Notes: a model not told the origin generated them from the letters alone. A stretch of 64,000 bases of DNA from Rossellomorea aquimaris TF-12 (GCF_001648555.1 NZ_LQXM01000025.1:227221-291220); one strand, 5' to 3'; counted from the first letter of the stretch, positions 9,572 through 19,456 are shown. Numbers and translations are program-made.

Positions 9572-9620
9572 ACTCAAGCAGACATCTTGGCAGGATGTCT
9601 GCTTGAGTTTGTTTGATTTT
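9572..9620 (+). terminator. Terminator after the haloperoxidase gene
   Basis: A 15-bp perfect stem (ACTCAAGCAGACATC with its complement) around TTGGCAG, followed by TTGTTTGATTTT. Confidence 0.85.
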
Positions 9621-9680
9621 ACCTTGTTATGATGTTTTTGGTTTCGATGATCAGATCTTGAGTATTTGATCCGCTTTAAT

Positions 9681-9696
9681 CAAAGTTCGAACTTTG
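9681..9696. promoter_or_regulatory. 16-bp perfect palindrome upstream of the alcohol dehydrogenase gene
   Basis: CAAAGTTCGAACTTTG is a perfect inverted repeat 144 bases before the adh start, in an otherwise featureless AT-rich leader. It looks like an operator for a dimeric repressor or a MerR-type activator. In B. subtilis adhA is controlled by the MerR-family AdhR, but no regulator gene lies here, so the assignment is a guess. Confidence 0.4.
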
Positions 9697-9840
9697 TTCA
9701 ATATTTCACATAGTATTTATTATGAAAGATGATAAGATGAAATTGTAATGATGATGACTTAAATTTGGTTCAAGTACTCCCCATAAAAATAGGGAAAGAA
9801 ACTCATTAAAACTCTAAAACACAAAAGGAGAAATCACATT

Positions 9841-10872
9841 ATGAAAGCAGTAATCGTTAATCCAAAAGCTAAATCAAATATTGAAGTTATTGAAAAAGAA
9901 TTGCGACCTTTGAAATCTGGAGAAGCCTTAGTTGATGTAGAATACTGTGGTGTATGTCATACGGATTTACACGTTGCATCCGGTGACTTTGGAAATGTCG
10001 AGGGTCGAATCCTTGGTCATGAAGGAATCGGTATTGTTTCTAAAGTAGCTAATGATGTGACTAGCTTAAGTATAGGAGATAGAGTCAGCATCGCATGGAT
10101 GTTCCATGCTTGTGGCAGATGTGAGTATTGTACAACAGGCAGGGAAACATTTTGCCGAAACGTCCAAAATGCGGGTTACAGCGTGGACGGAGGAATGGCT
10201 GAACAATGCATCGTAAAAGCTGATTATGCAGTAAAAGTACCTGATGGACTAGATCCCGCTCAAGCTAGCAGTATCACATGCGCCGGTGTCACTACTTACA
10301 AAGCCATCAAGGTCTCTGACATTAAAGCAGGTCAATGGATTGTCATATATGGCTGTGGTGGACTAGGAAACCTTGCTATCCAATATGCTAAACACGTCTT
10401 TAATGCAAAGGTTATCGCTGTGGACATCAATGATGATAAATTAGCCCTGGCTAAAGAAATTGGGGCAGATATGATCATCAACCCTATCACACAAGGGGAT
10501 GCTGACAAAATTATTCAAGAACAACTTGGTGGAGCTCATGCCGCAGTGGTAACAGCCGTTTCTAAAGCAGCGTTCAATTCAGCAGTCGATGCAGTACGAG
10601 CGTGTGGGAAGGTGGTAGCTGTAGGATTACCATCAGAAACCATGGACCTGAATATTCCACGACTTGTCCTGGATGGCATTGAAGTAATCGGATCTTTGGT
10701 GGGAACCCGTAAAGACCTAGAAGAAGCTTTCCAATTCGGGGCAGAAGGTAAAGTCGTACCCATTGTCCAAACTCGTTGCTTACACGAAGTAAAAGATGTA
10801 TTTGAAGAGATGGAGCAAGGGAAGATTCAGGGTCGTATGGTGATTGATTTTAAACAACACGAGTGTAAATAA
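9841..10872 (+). CDS. Zinc-dependent alcohol dehydrogenase
   Basis: 343 residues of the medium-chain dehydrogenase family. Catalytic zinc ligands are Cys39 (CGVCHTD), His60-Glu61 (GHEG) and Cys147. Structural zinc ligands are Cys91, Cys94, Cys97 and Cys105. The NAD-binding loop is [14 protein letters not shown] near residue 170. The length and motifs match the bacterial AdhP/AdhT ethanol-preferring enzymes, which interconvert primary alcohols and aldehydes with NAD. The start follows AAAGGAGAAA. It is monocistronic, with a palindromic candidate operator upstream at 9681. Confidence 0.92.
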   Translation: MKAVIVNPKAKSNIEVIEKELRPLKSGEALVDVEYCGVCHTDLHVASGDFGNVEGRILGHEGIGIVSKVANDVTSLSIGDRVSIAWMFHACGRCEYCTTGRETFCRNVQNAGYSVDGGMAEQCIVKADYAVKVPDGLDPAQASSITCAGVTTYKAIKVSDIKAGQWIVIYGCGGLGNLAIQYAKHVFNAKVIAVDINDDKLALAKEIGADMIINPITQGDADKIIQEQLGGAHAAVVTAVSKAAFNSAVDAVRACGKVVAVGLPSETMDLNIPRLVLDGIEVIGSLVGTRKDLEEAFQFGAEGKVVPIVQTRCLHEVKDVFEEMEQGKIQGRMVIDFKQHECK

Positions 10873-10886
10873 TTAGGTTGAAAGAG

Positions 10887-10927
10887 GCTGGATTACTTGA
10901 GAAAGGTGGAGTGATTCAGCTTTTTTT
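10887..10927 (+). terminator. Terminator after the alcohol dehydrogenase gene
   Basis: GCTGGATTACT pairs with AGTGATTCAGC (two G-U pairs), followed by seven T residues. Confidence 0.7.
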
Positions 10928-11284
10928 GGTTTGAATATTTTTTGATTTAGAGGCGTAATTTGGGAGGGTTTAATGAGGACTTTCCCCATTTTTTTTGGTC
11001 CATAATTATACCTAAAATTACCCATACAAAAAACCTTCCTATACAATGAAAGGCTTACGGTCACGTTTTGAAACCCGTATTGATGGAACAACTTCCATGC
11101 TCCGTTTATCGATATATAAACTTCCATCTTTTGTAATACACTTCAGTCCCCTTGCACTTTTCCCTAAATACCATTAAAGTATATACTGGTTGAATTCCAC
11201 CCACATAGGGAATGGATAATACTAGTCATCTCACTTTTAAATTTTGGGAACATGCTTCCCTTAAGGAAAGGGTTTAAATATACT
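10928..11284. other. Intergenic region before the dus gene, no gene seen
   Basis: About 357 bases with no reading frame that has both a ribosome binding site and protein-like composition. An 84-codon minus-strand frame (10873-11127) has no ribosome binding site and runs through the adh terminator, so it is not called. Confidence 0.5.
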
Positions 11285-12280
11285 ATGAAAAATAATTTTT
11301 GGCATGAGTTGCCTCGGCCGTTTTTTGTTTTGGCACCGATGGAAGCCGTGACCGATGTCGTTTTTCGTCATGTCGTAAGTGAAGCGGCGAGACCTGACGT
11401 ATTTTTTACAGAGTTTACAAATACGGAAAGCTACTGTCATCCAAAAGGAAAAGACAGCGTAAGGGGGCGACTGACGTTCACTGAAGATGAACAACCGATC
11501 GTCGCCCATATTTGGGGAGACAAGCCTGAATACTTCCGTGAAACGAGTATCGGTGTAGCAAAAATGGGCTTTCGCGGAATCGATATCAATATGGGTTGTC
11601 CTGTGCACAATGTCGCAGCGAACGGGAAAGGCTCAGGTCTGATCCGCCGCCCAGATGTCGCAGCGGAAATCATCCAGGCAGCCAAAGCAGGAGGACTTCC
11701 TGTCAGCGTGAAGACCCGCCTCGGTTATACCAAAGTGGAGGAATGGCACGACTGGCTGAAGCACCTCCTGGAACAGGATATCGTCAATCTATCCATCCAC
11801 CTTCGTACCAAGAAGGAAATGAGCGACGTCGATGCTCACTGGGAGCTGATTCCAGAGATCGTGAAACTCCGTGACGAAGTCGCTCCTCATACATTACTGA
11901 CGATCAACGGAGACATCCCTGACCGTCAGAAGGGACTCGAACTCGCAGAGAAATACGGAGTGGACGGCATCATGATCGGACGGGGGATCTTCCATAACCC
12001 GTTCGCTTTCGAAACAGAGAAAAAAGAACATACCAGCCAAGAGCTGCTTGATCTCCTAAGATTACAGCTGGATCTTCATGATAAGTATTCAGATGAACTG
12101 GAGCCGCGTCCTTTCAAACCACTACGCCGCTTCTTTAAGATTTACGTACGTGGATTCCGGGGAGCAAGTGAACTACGAAATCGTCTGATGGAATCAGTAT
12201 CCACCGACGAAGTTCGTGCTTTGCTTGATGAGTATGCAGATAGAGTAAGAGAAGAGGAAGGGTTTTCTGTGTCAAATTAA
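11285..12280 (+). CDS. tRNA-dihydrouridine synthase
   Basis: 331 residues from ATG 11285 ([29 protein letters not shown]). An ATG at 11252 would add 11 residues but lacks conservation-like sequence. This is an FMN TIM-barrel enzyme: APMEAVTD at the first strand, the [19 protein letters not shown] segment with the catalytic Cys, KTRLGY, and TINGDI...GIMIGRGIF at the phosphate-binding end. It reduces uridine to dihydrouridine in tRNA using NADPH. It is not one of the two standard Bacillus dus genes by context. The interior (11600-12000) is richer in G and C, and in CTG, ATC and GAC codons, than its neighbours, hinting at transfer. Confidence 0.85.
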   Translation: MKNNFWHELPRPFFVLAPMEAVTDVVFRHVVSEAARPDVFFTEFTNTESYCHPKGKDSVRGRLTFTEDEQPIVAHIWGDKPEYFRETSIGVAKMGFRGIDINMGCPVHNVAANGKGSGLIRRPDVAAEIIQAAKAGGLPVSVKTRLGYTKVEEWHDWLKHLLEQDIVNLSIHLRTKKEMSDVDAHWELIPEIVKLRDEVAPHTLLTINGDIPDRQKGLELAEKYGVDGIMIGRGIFHNPFAFETEKKEHTSQELLDLLRLQLDLHDKYSDELEPRPFKPLRRFFKIYVRGFRGASELRNRLMESVSTDEVRALLDEYADRVREEEGFSVSN

Positions 12281-12302
12281 AGACTCTCTCTTTTTAAAAA
12301 GG

Positions 12303-12349
12303 GGTCATCCCCCCAGTAAGTTAACACTTACTGGGGGGATGACCTTTTT
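12303..12349. terminator. Strong bidirectional terminator between dus and rlmH
   Basis: A perfect 19-bp stem (12303-12321 with 12326-12344) with a TAAC loop. T-run follows on the plus strand, and CCTTTTTAAA follows on the minus strand for the convergent rlmH. Confidence 0.9.
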
Positions 12350-12371
12350 CTCTTATTACAACTTTTGGGCT

Positions 12372-12851
12372 TTATTTATGGTACGGTTCCCCCCGATTAA
12401 TCCGAAAAGCCCGATAAATCTGCTCAACCAAAATCAATCGCATCAACTGATGAGGAAACGTCATCTTAGAAAACGAGAGGGTCTCGTTTGAACGCTTAAT
12501 GACATCATCACTTAAACCTAACGATCCACCAATCACAAATGCCACTTTGCTTTTACCATACGTAGCGAGCTTGTCCAGGTTATCCGCCAGTTCTTCTGAT
12601 GAACGCATTTTTCCTTGTATCGCCAGGGCAATGACGTGGTGATCAGGAGAGATTTTTGCTAAGATTCGTTCTCCTTCTTTATTTTTCACTTGTTCCATTT
12701 CGAGATCGCTTAATACTTCAGGTGCTTTCTCGTCAGCAAGCTCGATTATTTCTATTTTAGAATAGGATCCAAGACGTTTTACGTACTCGCTGATCCCTTG
12801 TTTTAAGTATTTTTCTTTTAATTTACCTACCGTTATAATTGTGATATTCAC
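12372..12851 (-). CDS. rlmH: 23S rRNA (pseudouridine1915-N3) methyltransferase RlmH
   Basis: 159 residues from the GTG at 12851 ([16 protein letters not shown]), the same length and start region as Bacillus RlmH. Upstream in-frame codons to 12875 are not conserved. This SPOUT-fold enzyme methylates pseudouridine 1915 in helix 69 of 23S rRNA using S-adenosylmethionine. The trefoil-knot motif [10 protein letters not shown] and the C-terminal [13 protein letters not shown] are visible. It sits in its usual place between yyzF/htrC and an accessory region, with perfect DnaA boxes directly upstream of its start. Confidence 0.93.
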   Translation of the reverse strand: MNITIITVGKLKEKYLKQGISEYVKRLGSYSKIEIIELADEKAPEVLSDLEMEQVKNKEGERILAKISPDHHVIALAIQGKMRSSEELADNLDKLATYGKSKVAFVIGGSLGLSDDVIKRSNETLSFSKMTFPHQLMRLILVEQIYRAFRINRGEPYHK

Positions 12852-12945
12852 TATCCACACTCTCTTTACAAACAATTTACAAACACGTTATCCACAGAAA
12901 TTATCCACATATCCACATTCTCAATCCATATATCGTATGAGAATA

Positions 12946-13104
12946 TTAGTTCGCCACAATATATATTGCGTTATTCCCACAATATTCACAGGTTGTGGAT
13001 AACTGTTTTTCCTTGGAAAGCTCCGTTAATTGAGGCGCTACCTCATGCTCATCGACAATAATATCCATGGCAAGCTCTACATGCTCTAAACAACAGTAAA
13101 TCAT
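12946..13104 (-). CDS. yyzF: CxxH/CxxC zinc-ribbon small protein (YyzF family)
   Basis: 52 residues from ATG 13104, which follows GAGGAGG. A longer frame to 13155 includes the ribosome binding site and is rejected. CCLEH near residues 4-8 and CEYC near residue 40 form the CxxH/CxxC pair that defines this Bacillales family, probably a zinc-binding fold. Its function is unknown in any species I know. It is embedded in the DnaA-box cluster: one perfect box overlaps its 3' region and another lies just upstream. Confidence 0.75.
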   Translation of the reverse strand: MIYCCLEHVELAMDIIVDEHEVAPQLTELSKEKQLSTTCEYCGNNAIYIVAN

Positions 13105-13174
13105 GTGATGTCCTCCTCTATTATGATGAGTTTTATCGATTATTCTTTTATCCACAGGTAATCATATCACGTAA

Positions 13175-13209
13175 AGAAAAAGCAGGAAAGAGTGCTCTCC
13201 TTTCCTGCT
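13175..13209 (-). terminator. Terminator after htrC
   Basis: AGCAGGAAAG (13181-13190) pairs with CTTTCCTGCT (13200-13209); T-run follows on the minus strand. Confidence 0.8.
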
Positions 13210-13226
13210 TTCCACTTATCCACATC

Positions 13227-14462
13227 TTATAAACGAGATTCATCTGTCAATTTCATATTTACTTCTTTCACTTCACCATTTCGATAGATCTTTACTTTCA
13301 TCTGATCATTTACTTCTTTTTTGTTGTAAAGATGCTTTCGTAAATCAATGACATTCTCTATTTTTTCACCATCTAGTTCGACAATTACGTCCAGTTCCTG
13401 TAATCCGGCTTGAGCAGCAGGTGAATTAGGAACGGTTTGACGAATCATAACCCCGTAATTAATGTCTTTTGGTAGCTTTAATGTTTCTTGTTGATGGTAT
13501 GCAGAGATTTGATTTACATCTTCCAGCGAGACACCCATTGCAGGTCGTTTTACTTCACCATATCTTTCAAGGTCTTCAATAATAGGCTGAGCGTAATTAA
13601 TTGGAATCGCAAGTCCAATTCCCTCTACGGCTTGTTGAGCAATTTTCATGGAATTGATCCCAATTAGCTGCCCTGAAATATTCACTAATGCTCCACCACT
13701 GTTACCCGGATTAATCGCCGCATCTGTTTGTAATACTTCTGCCTGCCAATCTTGCATTCCGTCCTGGTTAATATCAACCGGGATCGTTCTCTCTAGCCCT
13801 GATACCACTCCTTGAGTGACTGAACCGGAAAATTGAAGACCTAGAGGATTTCCAATGGCAATGACAGGTTCACCAGCCTTCAATTTGCTTGAATTACCGA
13901 ACTCAACAATGTCATCTTTTTTTATTTTGCTTCCATCGATTTCAATTACGGCTAAATCAGTCCAAACATCTGCTCCACGCAGCTTCGCTGGTAATTTTGT
14001 CCCATCTGCCAGGGTCACTTCTAATTGGGAGGAGCCTTCCACAACGTGATTATTTGTCACAATGTATACCTTATCTCCTTCTTTTTTATACATGACTCCA
14101 GAGCCTGTTGAGCCACCTTGCTCTTGGCCTTCACCTTGGCCCCAAAAACTCGTCGATTGAATATTGGTGATTCCTACAACAGAATCTCCTGCTTTCTCAA
14201 CAGCTTTCGTGACGTCAGTCGTAACATCAACTGATACACTTTTTGTCGTACCATTGTGATAGGCTTCATCCGTTTCCTTTAAGTCTTGATCTGGTTCTAT
14301 TGAATACGGTAATATATTTAAGTTTGTTAATTGAGGAATCGCTACAATGACCAAAATAGCTCCAAGTATAACTCCTAACAAGCCGGCGAGGAACATTCCT
14401 CCGCGGTTCCCTTTTTGTCTACGTCTACCTTCATTATGATAATCTTGGTCATAATATCCCAT
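13227..14462 (-). CDS. htrC: HtrA-like membrane-anchored serine protease (YyxA/HtrC)
   Basis: 411 residues. A cytoplasmic N-terminal tail is followed by one membrane segment (about 23-43), a trypsin-like domain with catalytic His139 (NNHVVEG), Asp169 (WTDLAVIE) and Ser255 (NPGNSGGALVN), and a C-terminal PDZ domain (about 305-395). It degrades or refolds misfolded exported proteins at the outer face of the membrane. In B. subtilis the orthologue lies next to walJ, as here. It has its own promoter region (14463-14620) and terminator, so it is probably not in the wal operon. The terminator overlaps the DnaA-box cluster. Confidence 0.93.
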   Translation of the reverse strand: MGYYDQDYHNEGRRRQKGNRGGMFLAGLLGVILGAILVIVAIPQLTNLNILPYSIEPDQDLKETDEAYHNGTTKSVSVDVTTDVTKAVEKAGDSVVGITNIQSTSFWGQGEGQEQGGSTGSGVMYKKEGDKVYIVTNNHVVEGSSQLEVTLADGTKLPAKLRGADVWTDLAVIEIDGSKIKKDDIVEFGNSSKLKAGEPVIAIGNPLGLQFSGSVTQGVVSGLERTIPVDINQDGMQDWQAEVLQTDAAINPGNSGGALVNISGQLIGINSMKIAQQAVEGIGLAIPINYAQPIIEDLERYGEVKRPAMGVSLEDVNQISAYHQQETLKLPKDINYGVMIRQTVPNSPAAQAGLQELDVIVELDGEKIENVIDLRKHLYNKKEVNDQMKVKIYRNGEVKEVNMKLTDESRL

Positions 14463-14621
14463 GTACTTTCATCCTTTCTCACTACTATTCCTTTTATTAT
14501 TTTCTCTATACAAGCTTTATTATAGTCAGGCTAAATTAAAAAATGATGAAAAAAAGTTAAGAATTTCATAATGTTGATGAATATGTAAGATGTGATATCG
14601 GGGAAATATACTATTTTCTAT

Positions 14622-14654
14622 ACAAAAAGGTGAAGACAAAATTGCCTTCACCTT
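14622..14654 (-). terminator. Terminator of the walRKHIJ operon
   Basis: AAGGTGAAG (14627-14635) pairs with CTTCACCTT (14646-14654); TTTTT follows on the minus strand. It lies 43 bases beyond the walJ stop. Confidence 0.8.
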
Positions 14655-14696
14655 CTTTTTTCCTTTAAAAGAAAAAGAATAAACATTTGAATAGGC

Positions 14697-15491
14697 TCAA
14701 ATGGCAACTAAAGGAGTTGGCACTTTTGGATCCGTATCAAATAAATCAATTTGTTCTCCCACTTGTATTCCTTTTGACTCGAGGGTTTGAGTGACACTCA
14801 TTCTTGCTAAATCCTTCATATTGTTATCTAGACTTAAATGAGCTAAGTAAATACCCTTTGTCTTATCGCCCATCACTTCACTCATAGCAATGGCTGCGTC
14901 CTCATTCGATACATGCCCCACATCGCTTAGAATACGACGCTTAATACTCCAAGGATAGCGACACATCCGCAGCATTCCCACATCATGATTACTTTCAAAT
15001 ACATACGCATCTGCATTTGAGATAATCCCTTTCATTCGATCACTTACGTATCCAGTATCTGTGACAAGGACAAGCTTTTTCTCTCCTTGATGAAATACAT
15101 AAAACATCGGCTCTGCAGCATCGTGGGAAACACCAAAGGATTCAATGCTCAATCCACCAAAATGCTTGGCTGTTTCCATATCAAAGGAAAATTTCTGAGC
15201 ACTATCAATTTTCCCTACTAAACCGTCCATGGCATTCCAAGTCCGATCATTTGCATAAACAGGCAGCTTATACTTTCTTGCCAAAACACCTATCCCTTTA
15301 ATATGGTCACTATGCTCATGAGTAACCAATATTCCAGACAAATCTTCAATCTTGCGGTCTATTTGACTAAACAAGCCTTCCATTTGTTTTCCGCTCAAGC
15401 CTGCGTCAACAAGAAAAGAATGTTCTTCTGATTCTACAAATATCGCATTTCCTGTACTGCCGCTAGCTAGTACACTAAAATGCATTGCCAT
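14697..15491 (-). CDS. walJ: WalJ (YycJ) metallo-beta-lactamase-fold protein
   Basis: 264 residues from ATG 15491 ([16 protein letters not shown]), preceded by GGAGTGAG. A longer start at 15512 overlaps walI and is less likely. The metal-binding motif [10 protein letters not shown] (near residue 60) and the later DTGY and SNHD motifs mark a metallo-beta-lactamase-fold hydrolase. It is the last gene of the WalRK operon and has been linked to coordination of DNA replication and cell-wall state. It shares motifs with RNase Z/J-type nucleases; the true substrate is not settled. Confidence 0.93.
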   Translation of the reverse strand: MAMHFSVLASGSTGNAIFVESEEHSFLVDAGLSGKQMEGLFSQIDRKIEDLSGILVTHEHSDHIKGIGVLARKYKLPVYANDRTWNAMDGLVGKIDSAQKFSFDMETAKHFGGLSIESFGVSHDAAEPMFYVFHQGEKKLVLVTDTGYVSDRMKGIISNADAYVFESNHDVGMLRMCRYPWSIKRRILSDVGHVSNEDAAIAMSEVMGDKTKGIYLAHLSLDNNMKDLARMSVTQTLESKGIQVGEQIDLFDTDPKVPTPLVAI

Positions 15492-15508
15492 ACTTCTCAC
15501 TCCAATGA

Positions 15509-16306
15509 TCATTCTTTATCTGGTCTTGTAAATTCTATTATTTCCCCTTCAAAAGCATTTAAAAATAAATCTTCTTTGTTGTCCCCATTTTTAACTGTGA
15601 AATGCCATGTCGGTGTAAGAAATTGAGACTCTGCTTTTGGTAAGAGAGTGGAATAACCCAGTTCAACATTTTCCACCTTACTCCCAGAGGCAATTTTATT
15701 ATTTTCATAAAAGATCTGGAGAGCCTGAATAGGGGTATAGACACTTTTCTTTTCTCCACTAAATGCTTTGACATCTTCAAGCATCGTTTGTTTGTAGGAA
15801 ACAATTTCATTTTCCTTTGTGAGATTTAGAGTGACTTCTCCATTAATGTTATGAAATAAAAATTTATCTTTATAGGTTTGGTAATAAACAATGGTTTGGT
15901 CCTCTTCATTGTATTTCCAAAACCTATACTTCTCTCCATCTATAATAAAGCTTGTCATAAAGTCTTTCAATTCTTCAGGAGACCGTTTATCACTTAAGGG
16001 ATAAGGCTTGCTTAAGGTAGAATGAATCGTATTGTCATTGACGATGTTGATCTCTTGTTCCTCAAACTCGTCTATATCAGCAGTAGTGAATTTCTTCGTT
16101 TTTGCACTAATATACGCTTCTTTTTTTAGATCCTTTGAAAATGACGGATATTCAATTTTATCCGCTTTCAGAATATCTTCAAAATTAGTTCGCCCTAAGG
16201 TTTCCGGATTACTATTCGATAATTTATTAATAAATAGTGAAAGTAAAAATATATCCAGAATAAGAAAAACAACAATAAAAATACTTTTTGTTTTACTCCA
16301 ATCCAT
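15509..16306 (-). CDS. walI: WalI (YycI), membrane regulator of WalK
   Basis: 265 residues from ATG 16306 ([18 protein letters not shown]), with GGAGGGG seven bases upstream. A single N-terminal membrane helix (about 7-27) is followed by an extracellular domain of the YycI fold. WalI forms a complex with WalH and WalK in the membrane and holds the kinase down in B. subtilis. Its start overlaps the end of walH by 14 bases, which suggests translational coupling. Residues MKRRGLK upstream of the chosen start lack support. Confidence 0.92.
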   Translation of the reverse strand: MDWSKTKSIFIVVFLILDIFLLSLFINKLSNSNPETLGRTNFEDILKADKIEYPSFSKDLKKEAYISAKTKKFTTADIDEFEEQEINIVNDNTIHSTLSKPYPLSDKRSPEELKDFMTSFIIDGEKYRFWKYNEEDQTIVYYQTYKDKFLFHNINGEVTLNLTKENEIVSYKQTMLEDVKAFSGEKKSVYTPIQALQIFYENNKIASGSKVENVELGYSTLLPKAESQFLTPTWHFTVKNGDNKEDLFLNAFEGEIIEFTRPDKE

Positions 16307-17627
16307 TTTCAAGCCCCTCCGTTTCATTTAGAGGTAGGCGTATCCATGTACCACTGTATTTATAGTACCAAGAAGGTTCAAATACAACGAATTTTTTATT
16401 TAATGGATTCGTATCTTTTGTTAGTTTATATCCGATCATTATATCTTCAATTAAGTCCGGCTCAAGTGAATCGTCTTCCAATAAAGAATTGAGAATAGAG
16501 GCACCTGAGGGAAGAGTAACTTCCTTCTCATCAGAAACAACAGAAGGCTCTAACTTGAAATATGGGCGGGAATATTCATTAATCGCTTCTTTTCCCCATT
16601 TTTGGGATATCTCAGCCATTCCATAATCATTAAAGACAGGATGGTTTTTAACGAAAAGTCGATATACGATCTTATTCTCTTGAGGACTTATTGAAAAATA
16701 TTGATATTGATCGGTCCATCCGCCATGTTCATTTACAAACTCAATACTCTTTTGAAAAAGGCCTCCAGGAGATGATGCTCCATTTGTTTCAGCAGAGGGA
16801 GTGACAAAAGAGAAGGTATTGTTTTCTTTGAATACCTCCATTAAGCTATTTGTATTTGTATAAGTTTCACCCGTTTTAGTGAAGTCTTTCTTTACATTGT
16901 TAGGATCATTGAATAATGCTTGTTTAAAATCCTCTGGTGGAATGATATCCGTATAATACGAAAAGCTAATGTATTCTTCGGAATTTTTCGGAAGTATAAT
17001 GGTTCGATTATTTAAAGGATGTTTAATGTATTGATCGTATCTGTAAATAGCATTTTTCACAAATGTATCTTCTAAGGTTTGAATACTCCCTAAATCTACA
17101 CGACTTTCAAGAAATACCTTCTTTCCTTGTCCATAGGATACAAAATAGATAGTTCCTGTGTCAGAGTTGGAAACACTTAAGTCAAGAACAATTCGATTAA
17201 ATGAAACATTAGGGGTTTTTTTATCCTCAAGGTTAATAACTCTGCCATAAATCGAGAGGGGGACATTGTCAGTGAAAACCAGTTCAACTTTGTTTTCACC
17301 ATGAATGATTCTTTCTATCTCTGTTTGAGAATATTCACTAGAACGATCTTTTAAATCAAACAGTGTCCAGCTAGATAATTGCGTCAACACTTTATCCATC
17401 TCAATCTCACTTGAGGTACCAAATATTTGATTCCGGTGGTGATAAAAAAGCTTATAAGGCTTTATGAGTTCCTGTTCCTTTTTTTGAGCACTAATAGAAA
17501 CATCATAAGCCTCATCGCTGTCAATCGTGTCATATCCAGGCTGATATGTCCAAAGGTTCCAAGTAAGAAAAACACTTATCCCAACCAGTAGTGTAAGTAT
17601 AATGGATTTTATTTTTTCGTATTTCAT
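16293..17627 (-). CDS. walH: WalH (YycH), membrane regulator of WalK
   Basis: 444 residues from ATG 17627. The ATG overlaps the walK stop as ATGA, which indicates coupling. One N-terminal membrane helix (about 8-25) is followed by a long extracytoplasmic part of the YycH family. With WalI it modulates the WalK sensor. An in-frame TTG two codons upstream is an alternative. Codon use and spacing match the rest of the operon. Confidence 0.93.
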   Translation of the reverse strand: MKYEKIKSIILTLLVGISVFLTWNLWTYQPGYDTIDSDEAYDVSISAQKKEQELIKPYKLFYHHRNQIFGTSSEIEMDKVLTQLSSWTLFDLKDRSSEYSQTEIERIIHGENKVELVFTDNVPLSIYGRVINLEDKKTPNVSFNRIVLDLSVSNSDTGTIYFVSYGQGKKVFLESRVDLGSIQTLEDTFVKNAIYRYDQYIKHPLNNRTIILPKNSEEYISFSYYTDIIPPEDFKQALFNDPNNVKKDFTKTGETYTNTNSLMEVFKENNTFSFVTPSAETNGASSPGGLFQKSIEFVNEHGGWTDQYQYFSISPQENKIVYRLFVKNHPVFNDYGMAEISQKWGKEAINEYSRPYFKLEPSVVSDEKEVTLPSGASILNSLLEDDSLEPDLIEDIMIGYKLTKDTNPLNKKFVVFEPSWYYKYSGTWIRLPLNETEGLENGLE

Positions 17628-19450
17628 GACCAATCATCCTCTTGTGTGGGATCATAAGGGAGGGTAAAAGTAATCGTCGTACCTTTCCCTTCGTTACTTG
17701 AAGCCCAAACATCTCCACCGTGTGCTGAAATCATTTCTTTTGCGATGGCAAGTCCTAAACCAGTTCCACCCATTTGTCTAGTCCGGGCCTTATCCACTCG
17801 ATAAAAACGCTCAAATACTTTATCTAAGTTTTCCTTCGGTATTCCTAAACCTTGGTCAGAAACACTCACTTCAATAAATCCATTCTTTTCTATCACTTTA
17901 AACGTAATCATTCCGCCCTCTGGTGAATATTTCAAAGCGTTTGAAATGATATTATCTAATACCTGAGTGATTTTATCCTGGTCCACCTCTACAAACATAG
18001 ACTGTTCTGGTAAGACACGCTTAAATGTAACATTTAAGTCCTTGGTCATATCAAAGCGGTCAATGATACGATGGAAAAACAGTATAAAATCTACCCAATC
18101 CTTATTGAAACGATAATCTTTACTGTCCATTTTAGACAATTGCAGGAGATCATTTACTAATCGAATCATTCGCTCCGTTTCATTTTGCGTTACGTCTAAA
18201 AATTGTGGTGCAATGTTTTCATCCTGCCAAGCGCCATCGGCTAATGCTTCTAAATAGCTTCTCATGGTCGTCAATGGCGTTCTTAATTCATGGGAAACAT
18301 TCGCTACAAATTCACGTCGTTCAAGGTCAATTTTCTCTTGTTCAGTGATATCATGTAAAACAGTAATTAAACCGTTAACAAATCCTGTTTCTTTTTGAAT
18401 AATAGAGAAATTCGCACGTAAAATATATGGTTTTTCCTTCGTACTATAATCTAAAATAATGGAATCTTGCTCATTTGAAAGATCCTCAAAAGTATACTCC
18501 TCATCTAAGCCCAGTAACGACACAATGGGTTGAGATAACACTGTTTCACGTGAAACATTCAACATGTTTGCAGCCGGATCATTAATAAGAATGACTCTTC
18601 CTTTTCGATCCGTGGCAATAACTCCATCCGTCATATAAGAAAGGACAGAAGATAACTTTCTTCGCTCCCCTTCAGTCGTTGCTTGAGCTTCCTGAAGACG
18701 CTTCGTTAGATTATTAAATGTGATGGCCAGCTGCCCAATCTCATCGTAGCCATACACCTTAACTTTTCTGGAGAAATTTCCTTTTGCCATCGCCAGTGCT
18801 TGTTTTCTCATATCTGAAATCGGTCTGGTGACGGTTTGTGCCAGTAAAACACCCAATATAGCTGTAATAGCTAAGGCGATTAATGTCCCATTCGTGAAAA
18901 TTTTATTAATTTCATTCATTTGGTCATATACAGTTTCTATTTTTGCAACAAGATAAATAGCCCCAATGACCTCATTATTTGAGTTTATTGGCGCTGTATA
19001 TACCCAAATTCGATTTCCCGTTTGATTATCAAGGTAAATATCATCATAATCAAATCCCGTAGCTAAAACGGCTTTCACAAGCTTATCCGCTGTCACTTGA
19101 CCGATTAAACCTTGATTATTAGGCTCTGATGTTCCAATGATACGATTTCGGCTATTAATGACACGAATCTCGGAAATGTCAGATGTAACACTATCATCAA
19201 GTATTTTCCCAATTTCCTCTTCCTCAGTAGGGTCATCTTCAGCACGGTCTTTTTTAAGCATTTCTTCTCGAATTGAATATTCAAGTAAATCGACCCTACT
19301 TTTAATAGAGGTTTGGAAATTATCTACGAGCTTTTGTTCTAATTCTCTTACAAAATAAACGCCAATAATCTGCATTGCTAATAAAATCAGCAATACGTAG
19401 ATCATGACAAACTTCAAATGTATCGAGCGTGATAAACCCACTTTCTTCAT
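17624..19450 (-). CDS. walK: WalK (YycG) sensor histidine kinase
   Basis: 608 residues. Membrane helices lie near 13-35 and 184-204 and flank an extracytoplasmic PAS-like (Cache) sensor. They are followed by HAMP (about 204-256), a cytoplasmic PAS (about 262-370), HisKA with phospho-acceptor His387 (FVANVSHELRTPL), and an ATPase domain with the N, G1 (SDQGLGIP) and G2 (GGTGLGLAI) boxes. It phosphorylates WalR to control essential cell-wall hydrolase genes. A perfect parS site is built into the coding sequence at 18542-18557, read as Val-Ser-Arg-Glu-Thr. It starts 6 bases after walR. Confidence 0.96.
   Translation of the reverse strand: MKKVGLSRSIHLKFVMIYVLLILLAMQIIGVYFVRELEQKLVDNFQTSIKSRVDLLEYSIREEMLKKDRAEDDPTEEEEIGKILDDSVTSDISEIRVINSRNRIIGTSEPNNQGLIGQVTADKLVKAVLATGFDYDDIYLDNQTGNRIWVYTAPINSNNEVIGAIYLVAKIETVYDQMNEINKIFTNGTLIALAITAILGVLLAQTVTRPISDMRKQALAMAKGNFSRKVKVYGYDEIGQLAITFNNLTKRLQEAQATTEGERRKLSSVLSYMTDGVIATDRKGRVILINDPAANMLNVSRETVLSQPIVSLLGLDEEYTFEDLSNEQDSIILDYSTKEKPYILRANFSIIQKETGFVNGLITVLHDITEQEKIDLERREFVANVSHELRTPLTTMRSYLEALADGAWQDENIAPQFLDVTQNETERMIRLVNDLLQLSKMDSKDYRFNKDWVDFILFFHRIIDRFDMTKDLNVTFKRVLPEQSMFVEVDQDKITQVLDNIISNALKYSPEGGMITFKVIEKNGFIEVSVSDQGLGIPKENLDKVFERFYRVDKARTRQMGGTGLGLAIAKEMISAHGGDVWASSNEGKGTTITFTLPYDPTQEDDWS
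18542..18557. other. parS: parS site inside walK
   Basis: TGTTTCACGTGAAACA, the exact 16-bp Bacillus parS palindrome, bound by Spo0J (ParB) to load it on the origin region. It lies about 34 kb from dnaA on the left arm. Confidence 0.93.
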
Positions 19451-19456
19451 TACAGA

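Larger units (their letters stand above)
12851..13224. other. DnaA-box cluster spanning rlmH-yyzF-htrC
   Basis: Five perfect 9-mers TTATCCACA/TGTGGATAA at 12888, 12901, 12994 (reverse), 13148 and 13216, plus one-mismatch boxes at 12851 and 12909, within 374 bases. It covers the rlmH promoter, the small yyzF gene and the htrC terminator. The density is comparable to oriC. B. subtilis has DnaA-bound clusters away from oriC, one near yyxA (htrC) as I recall, so this is probably the conserved equivalent that titrates DnaA or tunes initiation. Confidence 0.7.

Noticed and set aside
10873..11127. 84-codon minus-strand frame between adh and dus
   Set aside because: No ribosome binding site, and it runs through the adh terminator hairpin.
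11596..11874. 92-codon plus-strand frame inside dus
   Set aside because: Shadow of the GC-richer dus reading frame; Arg/Ser/Pro-rich translation and no start signal.
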